Shown: in pieces, positions 1 to 7,747 of the stretch
How the letters are laid out: the number at the start of each line of letters is the position of its first letter
How positions within the stretch are numbered: the stretch's first letter is position 1
From: Oscillospiraceae bacterium
Lineage (GTDB): Bacteria; Bacillota; Clostridia; Oscillospirales; Oscillospiraceae
Direction: 5' to 3'
Length of the DNA: 42,186 bases
Assembly: GCA_031262405.1 (NCBI GenBank)
Contig: JAISHS010000018.1
Location: 1 to 42,186 of the forward strand
Notes under the pieces: generated by a model
Told to the model about the DNA's origin: nothing
The model's input: only the letters and a program-made list of their open reading frames with translations
Database searches by the model: none
Program-made: the position numbers and the translations under genes

Positions 1-244
1 CGACACTCACGGGGATGTATTCTTCGCTCATTGCGTTGTCAATCATCTCCTGCCAGTCCGCTTCGTCCACGATAATATCAAGGGAATGGACATAGCTTGT
101 GTCGAAGAGCGTTGAGGCGTAGGCGGGTTCGGGATTAAAAGCTGCGATACCTAACGATCCTCCCGCCATAAACAGACAGGTAATCAGTATGGTGCAGGCA
201 ATGACGATGGCACATATCGCATTAATATGCTTTGACTTTGACAT
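1..244 (-). CDS. CotH-like kinase family protein, N-terminal part (runs off window)
   Basis: The first 81 codons are visible; the C-terminus lies beyond position 1. The protein opens with a basic N-terminus (MSKSKHINAI) and one hydrophobic segment at about residues 8-35 that ends near PAYA, which looks like a signal peptide. The mature start contains LDIIVDEADWQEMIDNA and EEYIPV, which resembles the start of the CotH domain (secreted or spore-coat protein kinase fold). The ATG is 4 bp downstream of the DUF4956 stop, so it is the third gene of a VTC-DUF4956-CotH operon. This gene trio recurs in Firmicutes, which supports the call. The kinase motifs themselves are not in the window, so activity cannot be judged. 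Confidence 0.7.
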   Translation of the reverse strand, partial: MSKSKHINAICAIVIACTILITCLFMAGGSLGIAAFNPEPAYASTLFDTSYVHSLDIIVDEADWQEMIDNAMSEEYIPVSV

Positions 245-248
245 AGGC

Positions 249-920
249 TCAACCCATATAGTCGCCGTTGTAGCTGACTAACACTGCGTCCGACACGCCG
301 TCCAGCTTTGACAGCGTGTTTATGAACGAAGTGTCATCGCTCTTTAGTCTGACCTCGAAGTGAAGCTCCACGGAATCCGCCCTTACGGTCTTGCTCTTTA
401 CGACGTGCTTTTGCGTATTCTCGGCTAAGGCCGCCGTCGCCGCCGCTTCCGCATGGGAATCTGAGCAGTGAATGACGACGATATAGGGGTTGTCGTGCGT
501 CTTGCGATTGACGAAAATGAGGAGCACTGCGGCGATGAGGGCGCTTCCGAACACCGCCAGCGGCAGCATTCCCGCAGCTAAGACAATGCCCACGGCAATC
601 GACCAGAAGAGAAACGCAATATCGAGCGGCTCTTTTATCGCCGCGCGGAAGCGGACGATGGACAGCGCGCCGACCATGCCGAGGGAGAGCACCACGTTCG
701 ACGTGACCGCCATGATAACAAGCGTCGAAATCATCGTCAGCGCAACGAGCGTCACGCCGAAGCTCGAAGAGTACATGACGCCCTTGAAGGTCTTCTTGTA
801 GACAAAGAATATGAGTATGCCCAGCCCGAACGCCAGCACCATCGCCAAGACCATGTCGAGAATTGAAACGCTCGTGATGTTGTCTAAAAAGCTTGATTTG
901 AAAATATCTTGAAAAGTCAT
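249..920 (-). CDS. DUF4956 domain-containing membrane protein
   Basis: A 223-residue protein with about four hydrophobic helices in its N-terminal two thirds (around residues 20-40, 50-70, 75-95 and 110-135), followed by a soluble alpha/beta domain (residues about 145-223) that looks ferredoxin-like. The central motif VVLSLGMVGALSIVRFRAAIKEP is characteristic of DUF4956. I chose the ATG at 920 because GGAGG lies 8 nt upstream; an upstream in-frame start at 965 would overlap the VTC gene and lacks a clear site. It sits between a VTC-domain gene and a CotH gene and is probably co-transcribed with both. Its role is unknown; association with polyphosphate or cell-surface synthesis is inferred only from the neighbours. 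Confidence 0.88.
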   Translation of the reverse strand: MTFQDIFKSSFLDNITSVSILDMVLAMVLAFGLGILIFFVYKKTFKGVMYSSSFGVTLVALTMISTLVIMAVTSNVVLSLGMVGALSIVRFRAAIKEPLDIAFLFWSIAVGIVLAAGMLPLAVFGSALIAAVLLIFVNRKTHDNPYIVVIHCSDSHAEAAATAALAENTQKHVVKSKTVRADSVELHFEVRLKSDDTSFINTLSKLDGVSDAVLVSYNGDYMG

Positions 921-946
921 TTTGTTTTCCTCCGTTATTTCTTGTC

Positions 947-1618
947 TTAACCGTATACTCGGCATAGAGCGTATTTTGAGACGGCCTCCGCGCGGCGCGC
1001 GTTTAGGCCTATAGCCTTCATTATATAATCCGGGATGAACCGGTCGTACTTTATCTCCATAATGACATTTCTGTCCCCCGCGGGGACAAGCGGGGCTGAG
1101 TCATTCAGAAAGTCAAGGCAGTAAAGCCCGGTGTGAAGGGCACAGTCAAAGGTAATCCGCACATTCCCCGCCGCGCAGATATAGGGCTCGCGGGTGTACT
1201 CGACTATGGTTTTGGGTCTGAGCAGCTGAGACTTTACCTTGCTGTAAAATTCCTGCAAAAGTGCGCGTTCCGGGTCCCTGACAAAAAGGTCGCCGCCGCT
1301 TAGGAGCGCTTTTACCTCGGCTTCGGTGAGCCGAACTGCCTGCTTATAACAAAGCCCCTTAGCCTTGCTTTTCTTCTCAAGATTTATAATATCGTGACCT
1401 ATGTAGCGGCGCAGACGAAACTTCTCCCTTTTGTCTGCGCCGTTAATCTTATCCCTCAGCGCCTTATCCCCCGGAGTGTCGAAATACAGGCTCCGAATTT
1501 GATACCTGCCGTCCTCATCGGCGTTATCGTCTCTGTGCATAATCGCCGCGAGCCTCGAGCGGAGAACCAGATAATCGCCGTAATTGAGGCTGTGCTTAAA
1601 TTCATGTCTTGCCCCCAT
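947..1618 (-). CDS. VTC domain-containing polyphosphate polymerase-like protein
   Basis: A 223-residue soluble protein matching the bacterial VTC domain, the catalytic tunnel fold of eukaryotic polyphosphate polymerase Vtc4. Visible family features are the N-terminal RHEFKHSL, the YFDT segment near residue 45, the basic run KREKFRLRRYI near 65-75, LEKKSKAKG around 80-90 and an acidic VIMEIKYD near the C-terminus; the basic residues line the tunnel and the late Glu binds metal in characterised homologues. Start ATG at 1618 has GGAGGGGG 9 nt upstream. First gene of the operon with DUF4956 and CotH. Polymerase activity is inferred from the fold, not shown. Confidence 0.85.
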   Translation of the reverse strand: MGARHEFKHSLNYGDYLVLRSRLAAIMHRDDNADEDGRYQIRSLYFDTPGDKALRDKINGADKREKFRLRRYIGHDIINLEKKSKAKGLCYKQAVRLTEAEVKALLSGGDLFVRDPERALLQEFYSKVKSQLLRPKTIVEYTREPYICAAGNVRITFDCALHTGLYCLDFLNDSAPLVPAGDRNVIMEIKYDRFIPDYIMKAIGLNARRAEAVSKYALCRVYG

Positions 1619-1644
1619 GAGCCTATGCCCCCTCCGTTTCCGTT

Positions 1645-1673
1645 ATAAAATGTGAGGTCAGTCTATATGTCAA
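1645..1673 (-). promoter_or_regulatory. Putative sigma-A promoter of the VTC-DUF4956-CotH operon
   Basis: On the minus strand TTGACA (1673-1668) and TTTTAT (1650-1645) are separated by 17 bp. The -10 is a weak match. It lies 27 bp upstream of the VTC start and just downstream of the inverted repeat at 1676-1738. Confidence 0.45.
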
Positions 1674-1675
1674 CG

Positions 1676-1738
1676 CTTAAATTAGGCTGAAAATAAAAAT
1701 GAATGTTTTGTAAATCAAAATTTTCAGCCTAATTTAAG
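1676..1738. promoter_or_regulatory. 19-bp perfect inverted repeat in the divergent intergenic region
   Basis: Arms 1676-1694 and 1720-1738 are exact reverse complements (core ATTAGGCTGAAAAT / ATTTTCAGCCTAAT) with a 25-bp AT-rich spacer. It lies between the VTC operon promoter and the response-regulator gene. It could be a paired binding site for the adjacent OmpR-type regulator or a long hairpin; the sequence alone does not decide. Confidence 0.6.
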
Positions 1739-1787
1739 TATGCTTCTGTATGCTGAGTGTGGTAAACTAAAGGTAGGGGGGCAAAAC

Positions 1788-2471
1788 ATGAACATACTCA
1801 TTGTCGAGGACGAGCGCAGACTCGCCGACGTACTGGCTCATATAATCAGAGAAGAAAACTACAGCGTCGAAGCCGTTTACACCGGCGGCGACGGTCTGGC
1901 TTATGCACTCTCCGGTCAGTATGACGCCGTTGTGCTGGATGTTATGCTCCCGGGTCTGAGCGGTCTTGAGATCGTGCGCCAAATGCGCGAGGCGAAGATT
2001 GCAACGCCCGTTCTAATGCTCACGGCGAAGGGCGAAGTAGCTGACCGCGTGCACGGGCTTGACTCCGGCGCGGACGATTATATGCAAAAGCCCTTCGCGG
2101 CGGCGGAGCTTTTAGCGCGCCTTCGCGCCCTCACTCGCCGTCAGGGTGAGGTTACGCTCGACTGCATAGAATGCGGCGACCTGTCGCTGAGGCTTGACAA
2201 TCACGAGCTCTCGAGCGGGAGCAGGTCCGTGCGCCTGAGCCTCAAGGAGTTTGAGGTATTAAAAATCCTGATGGCAAACAGCCATCAGGTGATTACAAAG
2301 GAAACGCTCATTTCAAAGGTCTGGGGTTACGATTCAGACGCCGAGTCCAACAACGTCGAGGCCTATATCTCGTTCCTGCGCAAGAAGCTTGCCTATCTGG
2401 AGTCGGGCGTGACGATAGAGGTCCTGCGCAAAGTGGGCTACAGTCTGAAATTTGAGGAAAAAGCGATATGA
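1788..2471 (+). CDS. OmpR/PhoB-family DNA-binding response regulator
   Basis: A 227-residue response regulator. The receiver domain (residues 1-115) shows the acidic pocket VEDE (7-9), the phospho-acceptor Asp51 in VVLDVMLPG, the switch Thr in LMLTA and the conserved Lys in QKPF. The C-terminal winged helix (about 125-225) has the KEFEVLKIL, ISKVWGYDSDAE and RKKL...VRKVGY-type features of the OmpR class. I chose the ATG at 1788, preceded by a GGGGGG-containing site, over an in-frame upstream start at 1740 that falls in the inverted repeat region. Its stop overlaps the histidine kinase start (ATGA), so the pair is translationally coupled. Target genes are unknown; the divergent VTC operon is the obvious candidate. 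Confidence 0.95.
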   Translation: MNILIVEDERRLADVLAHIIREENYSVEAVYTGGDGLAYALSGQYDAVVLDVMLPGLSGLEIVRQMREAKIATPVLMLTAKGEVADRVHGLDSGADDYMQKPFAAAELLARLRALTRRQGEVTLDCIECGDLSLRLDNHELSSGSRSVRLSLKEFEVLKILMANSHQVITKETLISKVWGYDSDAESNNVEAYISFLRKKLAYLESGVTIEVLRKVGYSLKFEEKAI

Positions 2472-3712
2472 TAAAAAAGCTGCGACGAAAATTCATCATC
2501 ATAAATATGTCTCTCGTCTCGGCGGTGCTGATTTTCTTTTTCATCGCGCTCTGTCTCTCGACTCACACGCGCCTTCGCCTCGATACCGAGAACGCAGCGC
2601 TCGCGGCGCTCCAGTTCGGAGGGATTCCGGGCGGCTTTCGCCCTGAAATCGGGCTGCCCGGCGCTAAACCGGGCGGCGATATGGCGCGGAACATCCCGAC
2701 CTTCTATGTGCGCGTGTCGGACAGCGGGGAAATCCTCTTCGCCGATTTCGAACGAGTCAGCATTACCAATGAAACCGCCGCCGAAGCGGTAAAGCAGGCG
2801 CTTGAGTCAAACCAAAGGCGCGGCGCGATCCGCGATTTGGGGCTGCGTTTCGTGCGTGAAGCGCTGCCGAACGGCGAGAGCTCCATTGCGTTTGCGGATA
2901 TGTCGGCTGAGCAAAGCGGAATGAGGCGGCTTGTCGTCACATCCCTTGTGATTGGCGCGCTGAGCCTAGTCGCTCTGTTTTTTGTCAGTCTATTCCTCGC
3001 GCGAATGGCGGTAAAGCCTGTCGAGAGGGCGTGGCGCGCACAGCAACAATTTATCGCCGACGCCTCGCATGAGCTCAAAACGCCGCTGACCGTCATAATG
3101 GCGAACACCGGCGTACTCTCTGCGCACCAAAACTCGCTACTTTCGGAGCATATGCAGTGGATCGACAGTACCGCAAGCGAGGCTGTTCGTATGAAAGGTC
3201 TCGTCGAGAATATGCTGGAATTGGCAAAGGGCGAGGGCGCCCGGGAAGCCGTCATTCTCGGCGCGGTTAACCTTTCTGATATTCTAACAAACAGCCTTTT
3301 ATCCTTCGAGCCGGTGGCGTTTGAGGAAAACGTGAGCCTAACGGGAGACGTGCAGCCGGACATGGAGATACAGGGCAACGGCGAGAGACTGAGCCGCCTT
3401 TTCGCCATACTGCTCGATAACGCGATAAAATACGCCGGAAACGGCGGCAGCGCGAGCGTGACGCTCCGCCAGAGCGGCTCTCATATACTGTTATCCGTGA
3501 GCAACACCGGCGCCGTGATTCCGGCGGAGCATCTGCCACGAATATTTGACCGCTTTTATCGCGTAGACGAATCGAGAAGCTCAGTTCCCGGCGGCAGCTT
3601 CGGTCTGGGGCTTGCCATAGCGCGGCAGATCGCGGAAGAACACGGCGCAAAGCTATGGGCGGAGAGCAGCGCCGAGGCGGGTACGGTGTTTACCGTGCAG
3701 TTTAGGAAATGA
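2468..3712 (+). CDS. Membrane sensor histidine kinase
   Basis: A 414-residue sensor kinase. TM1 is at about residues 13-32, a short extracytoplasmic domain follows (about 33-155), then TM2 at about 158-180. The H-box is ASHELKTPL with the phospho-acceptor His at residue 201. The ATP-binding domain shows the N-box LLDNAIKYA, the F-box region RIFDRFYRVDESRS and the G2 box GSFGLGLAIAR. No clear HAMP domain separates TM2 and the dimerisation helix. It overlaps the response regulator by 4 bp and must be its cognate kinase. The input signal is not evident; the small extracellular domain resembles those of envelope-sensing kinases only in size. Confidence 0.95.
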   Translation: MIKKLRRKFIIINMSLVSAVLIFFFIALCLSTHTRLRLDTENAALAALQFGGIPGGFRPEIGLPGAKPGGDMARNIPTFYVRVSDSGEILFADFERVSITNETAAEAVKQALESNQRRGAIRDLGLRFVREALPNGESSIAFADMSAEQSGMRRLVVTSLVIGALSLVALFFVSLFLARMAVKPVERAWRAQQQFIADASHELKTPLTVIMANTGVLSAHQNSLLSEHMQWIDSTASEAVRMKGLVENMLELAKGEGAREAVILGAVNLSDILTNSLLSFEPVAFEENVSLTGDVQPDMEIQGNGERLSRLFAILLDNAIKYAGNGGSASVTLRQSGSHILLSVSNTGAVIPAEHLPRIFDRFYRVDESRSSVPGGSFGLGLAIARQIAEEHGAKLWAESSAEAGTVFTVQFRK

Positions 3713-3768
3713 CTATCGTCAGCTCGGCTTTCCGTTGTCTTTAACGCTAATAATACTTTCCGGTTTTT

Positions 3769-3800
3769 TGTAAGGTTTTCTTTGTTTTCAGAGTTATAAT
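3769..3800 (+). promoter_or_regulatory. Candidate promoter of the ECF sigma operon
   Basis: TGTAAGGTTTTC (3769-3780) is followed, 25 bp from its first base, by TTATA (3794-3798; TATAAT 3795-3800). The same arrangement with 11 of 12 bases identical in the upstream box and identical spacing occurs at 4953-4982 before the VWA gene. The pair is consistent with autoregulation by the encoded ECF sigma factor. Confidence 0.5.
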
Positions 3801-3818
3801 TTTTGAGGTGACGCAGTA

Positions 3819-4358
3819 GTGATTATTTTCCTAACGTTTTCCAGCGAACAGGAGCAAGATAAATTTGAATACCTGTTCCATCAATATAAAAAGCTGCTGC
3901 TGCATCATACTTATGGAATTCTGAAGGACTATGCGCTGGCGGAGGACGCCGTGAGCGAGGCTTATATACGCGTCTATAAAAATCTGCATAAAATCGATAG
4001 GCCCGACAGCCCGCGCACAGTTGCCTTTCTCGTCACTATCGCAAGAAATATTTCGCTTACGATGCTTGCGCAAGAGAAAAAGCACCTCACCGAAGTGCTT
4101 TTTGAAGAGCAAAGCGACGGCTTTGACCTTGAGGAAACCATTCTTACCCGCGTTTCAACGGCGCGGGTGCAAGAGCTTTTACATCAAATGCGCGAGGAGC
4201 TGCGCGGGGTCTTTATCTTGAAATACACATATGACCTCTCACATCGTGAAATCGCAGACACGCTTGGGATCAGCGAAAACAATGTTACTGTGCGCCTGCA
4301 CCGGGCAAAGAAAACCCTTGCCGCGGCGCTAAAAAAGGAGGGGTTCGAAAATGGATAA
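3819..4358 (+). CDS. ECF-type RNA polymerase sigma-70 factor
   Basis: A 179-residue two-domain sigma factor. Region 2 (about residues 15-85) contains LFHQYKKLLLHHTYGILKD, the acidic EDAVSEAYIRVYKNL and TVAFLVTIARN. Region 4 (about 120-175) contains VFILKYTYDLSHREIADTLGIS followed by NVTVRLHRAKKTL, the helix-turn-helix that reads the -35 box. Translation starts at a GTG (3819) with TTGAGGTGA just upstream; no ATG fits. It overlaps the next gene by 8 bp, the usual coupling of a sigma factor to its anti-sigma factor. The nearly identical elements before this gene and before the VWA gene suggest autoregulation and a small local regulon. Confidence 0.95.
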   Translation: MIIFLTFSSEQEQDKFEYLFHQYKKLLLHHTYGILKDYALAEDAVSEAYIRVYKNLHKIDRPDSPRTVAFLVTIARNISLTMLAQEKKHLTEVLFEEQSDGFDLEETILTRVSTARVQELLHQMREELRGVFILKYTYDLSHREIADTLGISENNVTVRLHRAKKTLAAALKKEGFENG

Positions 4359-4944
4359 AAAAGAAGAATTCCTCCGTCGTGCCGCAAACGAGTATGTCGA
4401 GCTGCAGGGCGAAGCCTTGAGGCAAGAAGCCGATAGGCTCAATCGCGAAGCTGTGTACCCCACAGCAGGCTTAGAGCGGCGTGTTTTTAACGCCGTAAGG
4501 CCGAGAAAACGCCGGTGGCTTGCGTCGCTTGCAGCCGTGGCAGCCTGCCTCGCGCTCGTATTCCTTGGCGGCCGTACACTTTTTGGGGACGGAGGGAGCG
4601 CTCCAAGTCCGACCGCCCAAACGCCCGACGATACGGGCATAATTGCTCTTTCCTTCCAAGTGCCTACCGGCTTTACGCAGACCGGCATGGAGCAGGATCA
4701 AGGAAAAAGCATTTACTATTTTGATGACCGACTGGGCGATAACGTTGTATTAACGCTCGAAAAACCCACAACGTTGATCGATGCTTCGTCCTTTACGGAG
4801 CTGAATATCAACGACGCGGACGCCTATGCCGCGAGTAAAGAGGGCTATCAAATTATGACGTTTGAGAAGGACGAGGTATTATATACGCTGACCTGCCGCT
4901 ACGATGTGAATACCCTGCTGCGCTTTGGTGAAGTAATTTTATAA
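4351..4944 (+). CDS. Putative single-pass membrane anti-sigma factor
   Basis: A 197-residue protein with a basic or helical cytosolic N-terminus (about 1-50, with EFLRRAANEYVELQGEALRQ), one transmembrane helix (about residues 53-72, WLASLAAVAACLALVFLGG) and an extracytoplasmic domain of about 120 residues. Position (8-bp overlap with the ECF sigma gene, AAAGGAGG site 9 nt before the ATG) and topology are those of anti-sigma factors, but I see no zinc-binding HxxxCxxC motif, so it would be a non-ZAS type. The extracytoplasmic domain is not recognised. Probable signal: envelope state sensed outside, releasing the sigma factor inside. Confidence 0.65.
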   Translation: MDKKEEFLRRAANEYVELQGEALRQEADRLNREAVYPTAGLERRVFNAVRPRKRRWLASLAAVAACLALVFLGGRTLFGDGGSAPSPTAQTPDDTGIIALSFQVPTGFTQTGMEQDQGKSIYYFDDRLGDNVVLTLEKPTTLIDASSFTELNINDADAYAASKEGYQIMTFEKDEVLYTLTCRYDVNTLLRFGEVIL

Positions 4945-4952
4945 AAACTATG

Positions 4953-4982
4953 TGTAATGTTTTCCTGTGTTTGTAGTTTATA
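4953..4982 (+). promoter_or_regulatory. Candidate ECF-dependent promoter of the VWA lipoprotein gene
   Basis: TGTAATGTTTTC (4953-4964) followed at the same 25-bp distance by TTATA (4978-4982). It matches the element at 3769-3800 in sequence and geometry and lies between the anti-sigma stop and the VWA gene. Confidence 0.5.
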
Positions 4983-5023
4983 TTTGTGAGACCATCAAAT
5001 ACAGGAAAAGGAGATAGGTGATA

Positions 5024-6610
5024 ATGAAGAAGAAACTGTTTTATCTTGCTTTCGCGATTCTAACGATCCTCAGTCTTTGTGCTTGTTCGGCTCCGGCGGC
5101 GGAGGAGGCTCCGATGGAGGAGGCTTCAGCGACGGAGGCTCCGGCGGAGGGGGCTCCGGCGGCAACAGAGGCACCGCTGGCGGAGGTACCAATGACGGAG
5201 CCGGAGGCCATGCCGGACGGTTCTAACGGCAGTTATGAAAGCGAAGAATATCTCGTGATCGACGAGAACGACGCCGTGTCCACCGATACACAGTCGATGC
5301 TTACATTCTCGCTAAAAGTGGACACCGCCTCGTATACCAATGTTGCGCGATATATTCAAAGCGGCTCTCTTCCTCCGAAGGACGCCGTGCGCACTGAAGA
5401 GTTCGTTAATTATTTCAATTATGACGAGCCGATGAAATTCTCAGAGGATTCGCCCTTTGCGCTCTACTGCGAGGTCGGCCCCTCGCCGTTTAATGAAGAC
5501 CGGCAGTTGGCCTTCCTGCGGGTTAAAAGCAAGGACATTGACAAAAGCCAGTTGCCCCCGAGCAATCTGACCTTCCTCATCGACACCTCCGGCTCAATGG
5601 ATTCGTATGATAAGCTCCCGCTCTTACGGGAGGCGTTTGGTCTGTTGGTTGAAACCTTGACGGAAAACGACCGCGTTTCGATTGTAACTTATGCCGGAAG
5701 CTCGCAGGTCGTTCTGGATAGCGCGTCCGGCTCTGACAGAGAGCGCATCCTCTCCGCCATCAATGAGCTTTGGGCTGGCGGCTCCACTGCGGGCGCGGAT
5801 GGGATCATGACCGCATATGCGCTTGCCGAAAAGAATTTCCTTGCGGGCGGCAACAATCGCGTGATCCTCGCGACCGACGGGGATTTCAACGTCGGTCTTT
5901 CCAGTACTGACGAGCTGAAAAATCTCGTGGCCGAAAAACGCGGAAACGGCGTCTATATGAGCATCCTGGGCTTTGGAACAGGTAATATCCGCGACGATAT
6001 TATGGAGACGCTCTCGAAGGAGGGCAACGGGAACTATGCATATATAAGCGACCTGTCCGACGCGAAAAAGGTGCTCGTCGAGGAGCTTGCCGCGAACCTC
6101 TTTACCATCGCCGATGACGTCAAGGCGCAGGTCGAGTTCAACCCTGAAGCTGTCAAAAGCTATCGCTTGATTGGTTATGAAAACAGGAGTCTGAACAACG
6201 ACGATTTCGAAAATGATGCGAAGGATGCGGGCGAAATCGGAATCGGCACGGATGTGGTCATATTGTTTGAGCTGGAGCTGCAGGGAGGGGCGCTTGACGC
6301 CGCTGACCCCGATTTAGCCGGCGAGCTGTTCGAACTGCGCATCCGCTATAAAGATCCCGGTCAACAAGTCAGCAAGCTCATAAGTAAGGCTGCCAATTAC
6401 AGCGATATTACCTCTTCGCCCAGCGACGACCTTCGCTTTGCCAGCTCCGTCGCGGCGTTTGGACACTTGCTGCGCGGCTCCGAGTATACCGGCCAGGCTA
6501 CCTTTGAGCGCGTTTACGCGCTAGCGGAGGAAAGCCTGGGAGATGATCGCGACGGGTATCGCCGGGAATATCTTGAGTTGCTCTCTCAATATAACGATTT
6601 GGCGGGATAG
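5024..6610 (+). CDS. YfbK-like von Willebrand factor A domain lipoprotein
   Basis: A 528-residue lipoprotein. The signal peptide ends in the lipobox LCAC with the lipidated Cys at residue 21. A low-complexity Ala/Glu/Pro/Thr linker (about 22-70), built from EEAP/TEAP-like repeats, follows. Then come a VWF_A N-terminal domain (about 80-180, VDTASYTNVARY...VRTEEFVNYFNY), a VWA domain (about 185-360) with intact MIDAS motif DTSGS and a C-terminal DUF3520-like domain (about 365-525). ATG at 5024 is preferred over GTG at 5018 because AAGGAG lies 10 nt upstream of the ATG but only 4 nt from the GTG. The gene follows an ECF sigma/anti-sigma pair and has its own copy of the putative promoter. Family function is unknown; an extracytoplasmic metal-dependent adhesion or scaffold role is inferred. 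Confidence 0.93.
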   Translation: MKKKLFYLAFAILTILSLCACSAPAAEEAPMEEASATEAPAEGAPAATEAPLAEVPMTEPEAMPDGSNGSYESEEYLVIDENDAVSTDTQSMLTFSLKVDTASYTNVARYIQSGSLPPKDAVRTEEFVNYFNYDEPMKFSEDSPFALYCEVGPSPFNEDRQLAFLRVKSKDIDKSQLPPSNLTFLIDTSGSMDSYDKLPLLREAFGLLVETLTENDRVSIVTYAGSSQVVLDSASGSDRERILSAINELWAGGSTAGADGIMTAYALAEKNFLAGGNNRVILATDGDFNVGLSSTDELKNLVAEKRGNGVYMSILGFGTGNIRDDIMETLSKEGNGNYAYISDLSDAKKVLVEELAANLFTIADDVKAQVEFNPEAVKSYRLIGYENRSLNNDDFENDAKDAGEIGIGTDVVILFELELQGGALDAADPDLAGELFELRIRYKDPGQQVSKLISKAANYSDITSSPSDDLRFASSVAAFGHLLRGSEYTGQATFERVYALAEESLGDDRDGYRREYLELLSQYNDLAG

Positions 6611-6616
6611 CCCGCC
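6601..6616 (+). terminator. Weak GC hairpin at the 3' end of the VWA gene
   Basis: GGCGGG (6601-6606) and CCCGCC (6611-6616) flank the stop codon region with a 4-nt loop. No clear T-run follows, so termination is uncertain. Confidence 0.3.
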
Positions 6617-6712
6617 CGCTTGTTTAACTCTCTTCTCTCTTTAGCTATTCCACTCTTAAAGGAAACAGATCATCACGCCGATGGCACGCATAGCTTCTTC
6701 TTCATCGGCATC

Positions 6713-7552
6713 TCATAGCAGCTCCTCATTAAGCTCCGCCCCAAATTCGCGGGCGATAGCGCGGAGCTTGTCGTCGGTGACGGTTTGGAGGATCGGCTGA
6801 CCCGCCGAGAGCACGCGCAGATAAATATCGGCGGCCTTCTCGATGGTGTGCATGAGGCCGAAGCACTCGTCGAAGTTAGCGCCCGAGCAAAATAGCCCGT
6901 GCTGCGCCCAGACCGCCGCGCTGTAGGTGCGCATCAGCTCGCCCGTCGCCTTGGCAATCTCCGCGCCGCCCGGCATCATCCACGGCACCACGCCGACGCC
7001 GCGCGGGAACACCATCACGCACTCCGTGGCGCTGCGCCACAGCGCGCGGGAAAAATCCCCCGCCGTCAGCGGCAGAATGTAGGTCATCGCAATCACCGCA
7101 GACGGATGCGCGTGATAAATTACGCGGTTCGCGCCCTCGGTCGCCGCCTTGCGCACGGCGTGGCTCATAAGATGCGTCGGCAGCTCGCTTGTCGGCGCCG
7201 CGCCGTTACGGAGCCCCCAGACGATTCTGTATGCGTCGCCCGAGGAGCTAATTTCCACTATCCCGATGTTACTCGCCGGACACAGCTCCACGTTGCGGAA
7301 ATACTTTCCGCTGCCCGTGACGAGAAAGTGTTCTCCCGCAAGAGCGTTGAGCTGTATATTCAGCGGTACCCAGTCCCGCGAGGCGTCGAAGAAGGGCTTG
7401 CAAACCTCGGCTTCCTCGCTCTTCAGCCGGTAGCTGAGGTTGCCGCCGTTGCGCTCGTGCCAGCCCTGCGCCCAACCGTCCGAGCACAGGCGGATGAACC
7501 TGCGCATAAATTCCAGTTCTAAAATGTCCATGGCTAAATCCTCTTGCTCCAT
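6713..7552 (-). CDS. rhaD: Class II aldolase, rhamnulose-1-phosphate aldolase-like
   Basis: A 279-residue class II aldolase/adducin-family protein, close in length to E. coli RhaD (274). Family features: WHERNGGNLSYRL near residue 33 (phosphate and substrate binding), VSGSGKYFRN-like segment TGSGKYFRNVELCP, the zinc ligands in VIYHAHPSAVIAM and AQHGLF, and a Glu-containing helix between. RhaD cleaves L-rhamnulose-1-phosphate to dihydroxyacetone phosphate and L-lactaldehyde. GGAGGAG lies about 9 nt before the ATG at 7552. No rhamnose isomerase, kinase, transporter or regulator is adjacent, so it is an orphan here, and activity on fuculose-1-phosphate or another sugar phosphate remains possible. 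Confidence 0.85.
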   Translation of the reverse strand: MEQEDLAMDILELEFMRRFIRLCSDGWAQGWHERNGGNLSYRLKSEEAEVCKPFFDASRDWVPLNIQLNALAGEHFLVTGSGKYFRNVELCPASNIGIVEISSSGDAYRIVWGLRNGAAPTSELPTHLMSHAVRKAATEGANRVIYHAHPSAVIAMTYILPLTAGDFSRALWRSATECVMVFPRGVGVVPWMMPGGAEIAKATGELMRTYSAAVWAQHGLFCSGANFDECFGLMHTIEKAADIYLRVLSAGQPILQTVTDDKLRAIAREFGAELNEELL

Positions 7553-7600
7553 ACTTAGGCTCCTCCTTGCTTAAACACGCTCCGCTCTGATACTCTTTTC

Positions 7601-7628
7601 ATAATAGCACAGAATTGTATTTTCTCAA
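7601..7628 (-). promoter_or_regulatory. Putative promoter of the aldolase gene
   Basis: On the minus strand TTGAGA (7628-7623) and TATTAT (7606-7601) are 16 bp apart, about 50 bp upstream of the start codon. Confidence 0.5.
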
Positions 7629-7642
7629 GAAAATTTTATTTT

Positions 7643-7657
7643 TATGCTGACAGCATA
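7643..7657. promoter_or_regulatory. Perfect palindrome between the divergent promoters
   Basis: TATGCTG-A-CAGCATA, 7-bp arms with one central base. It lies upstream of the aldolase promoter and just before the -10 (7680-7685) of the MBL gene, a position fitting an operator for both genes. No regulator gene is adjacent. Confidence 0.45.
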
Positions 7658-7676
7658 GGTTTTTTCGGGAGGGATG

Positions 7677-7685
7677 TGCTATAAT
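7677..7685 (+). promoter_or_regulatory. Extended -10 promoter of the MBL lipoprotein gene
   Basis: TGCTATAAT (7677-7685) is a perfect extended -10 element; a -35 box is not convincing, as is common for extended -10 promoters. Confidence 0.5.
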
Positions 7686-7747
7686 GGGATGAAAACTTGT
7701 TGTCTGCTGAAAAAGGCGATAGCAAACAGGAGGTAGAGGAAAAGAAA

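Noticed and set aside
5090-5230. Glycine-rich protein in the shifted frame of the VWA gene linker
   Set aside because: It is the shadow of GCTCCGGCGGAG-type codons in the EEAP/TEAP linker; no start site of its own.
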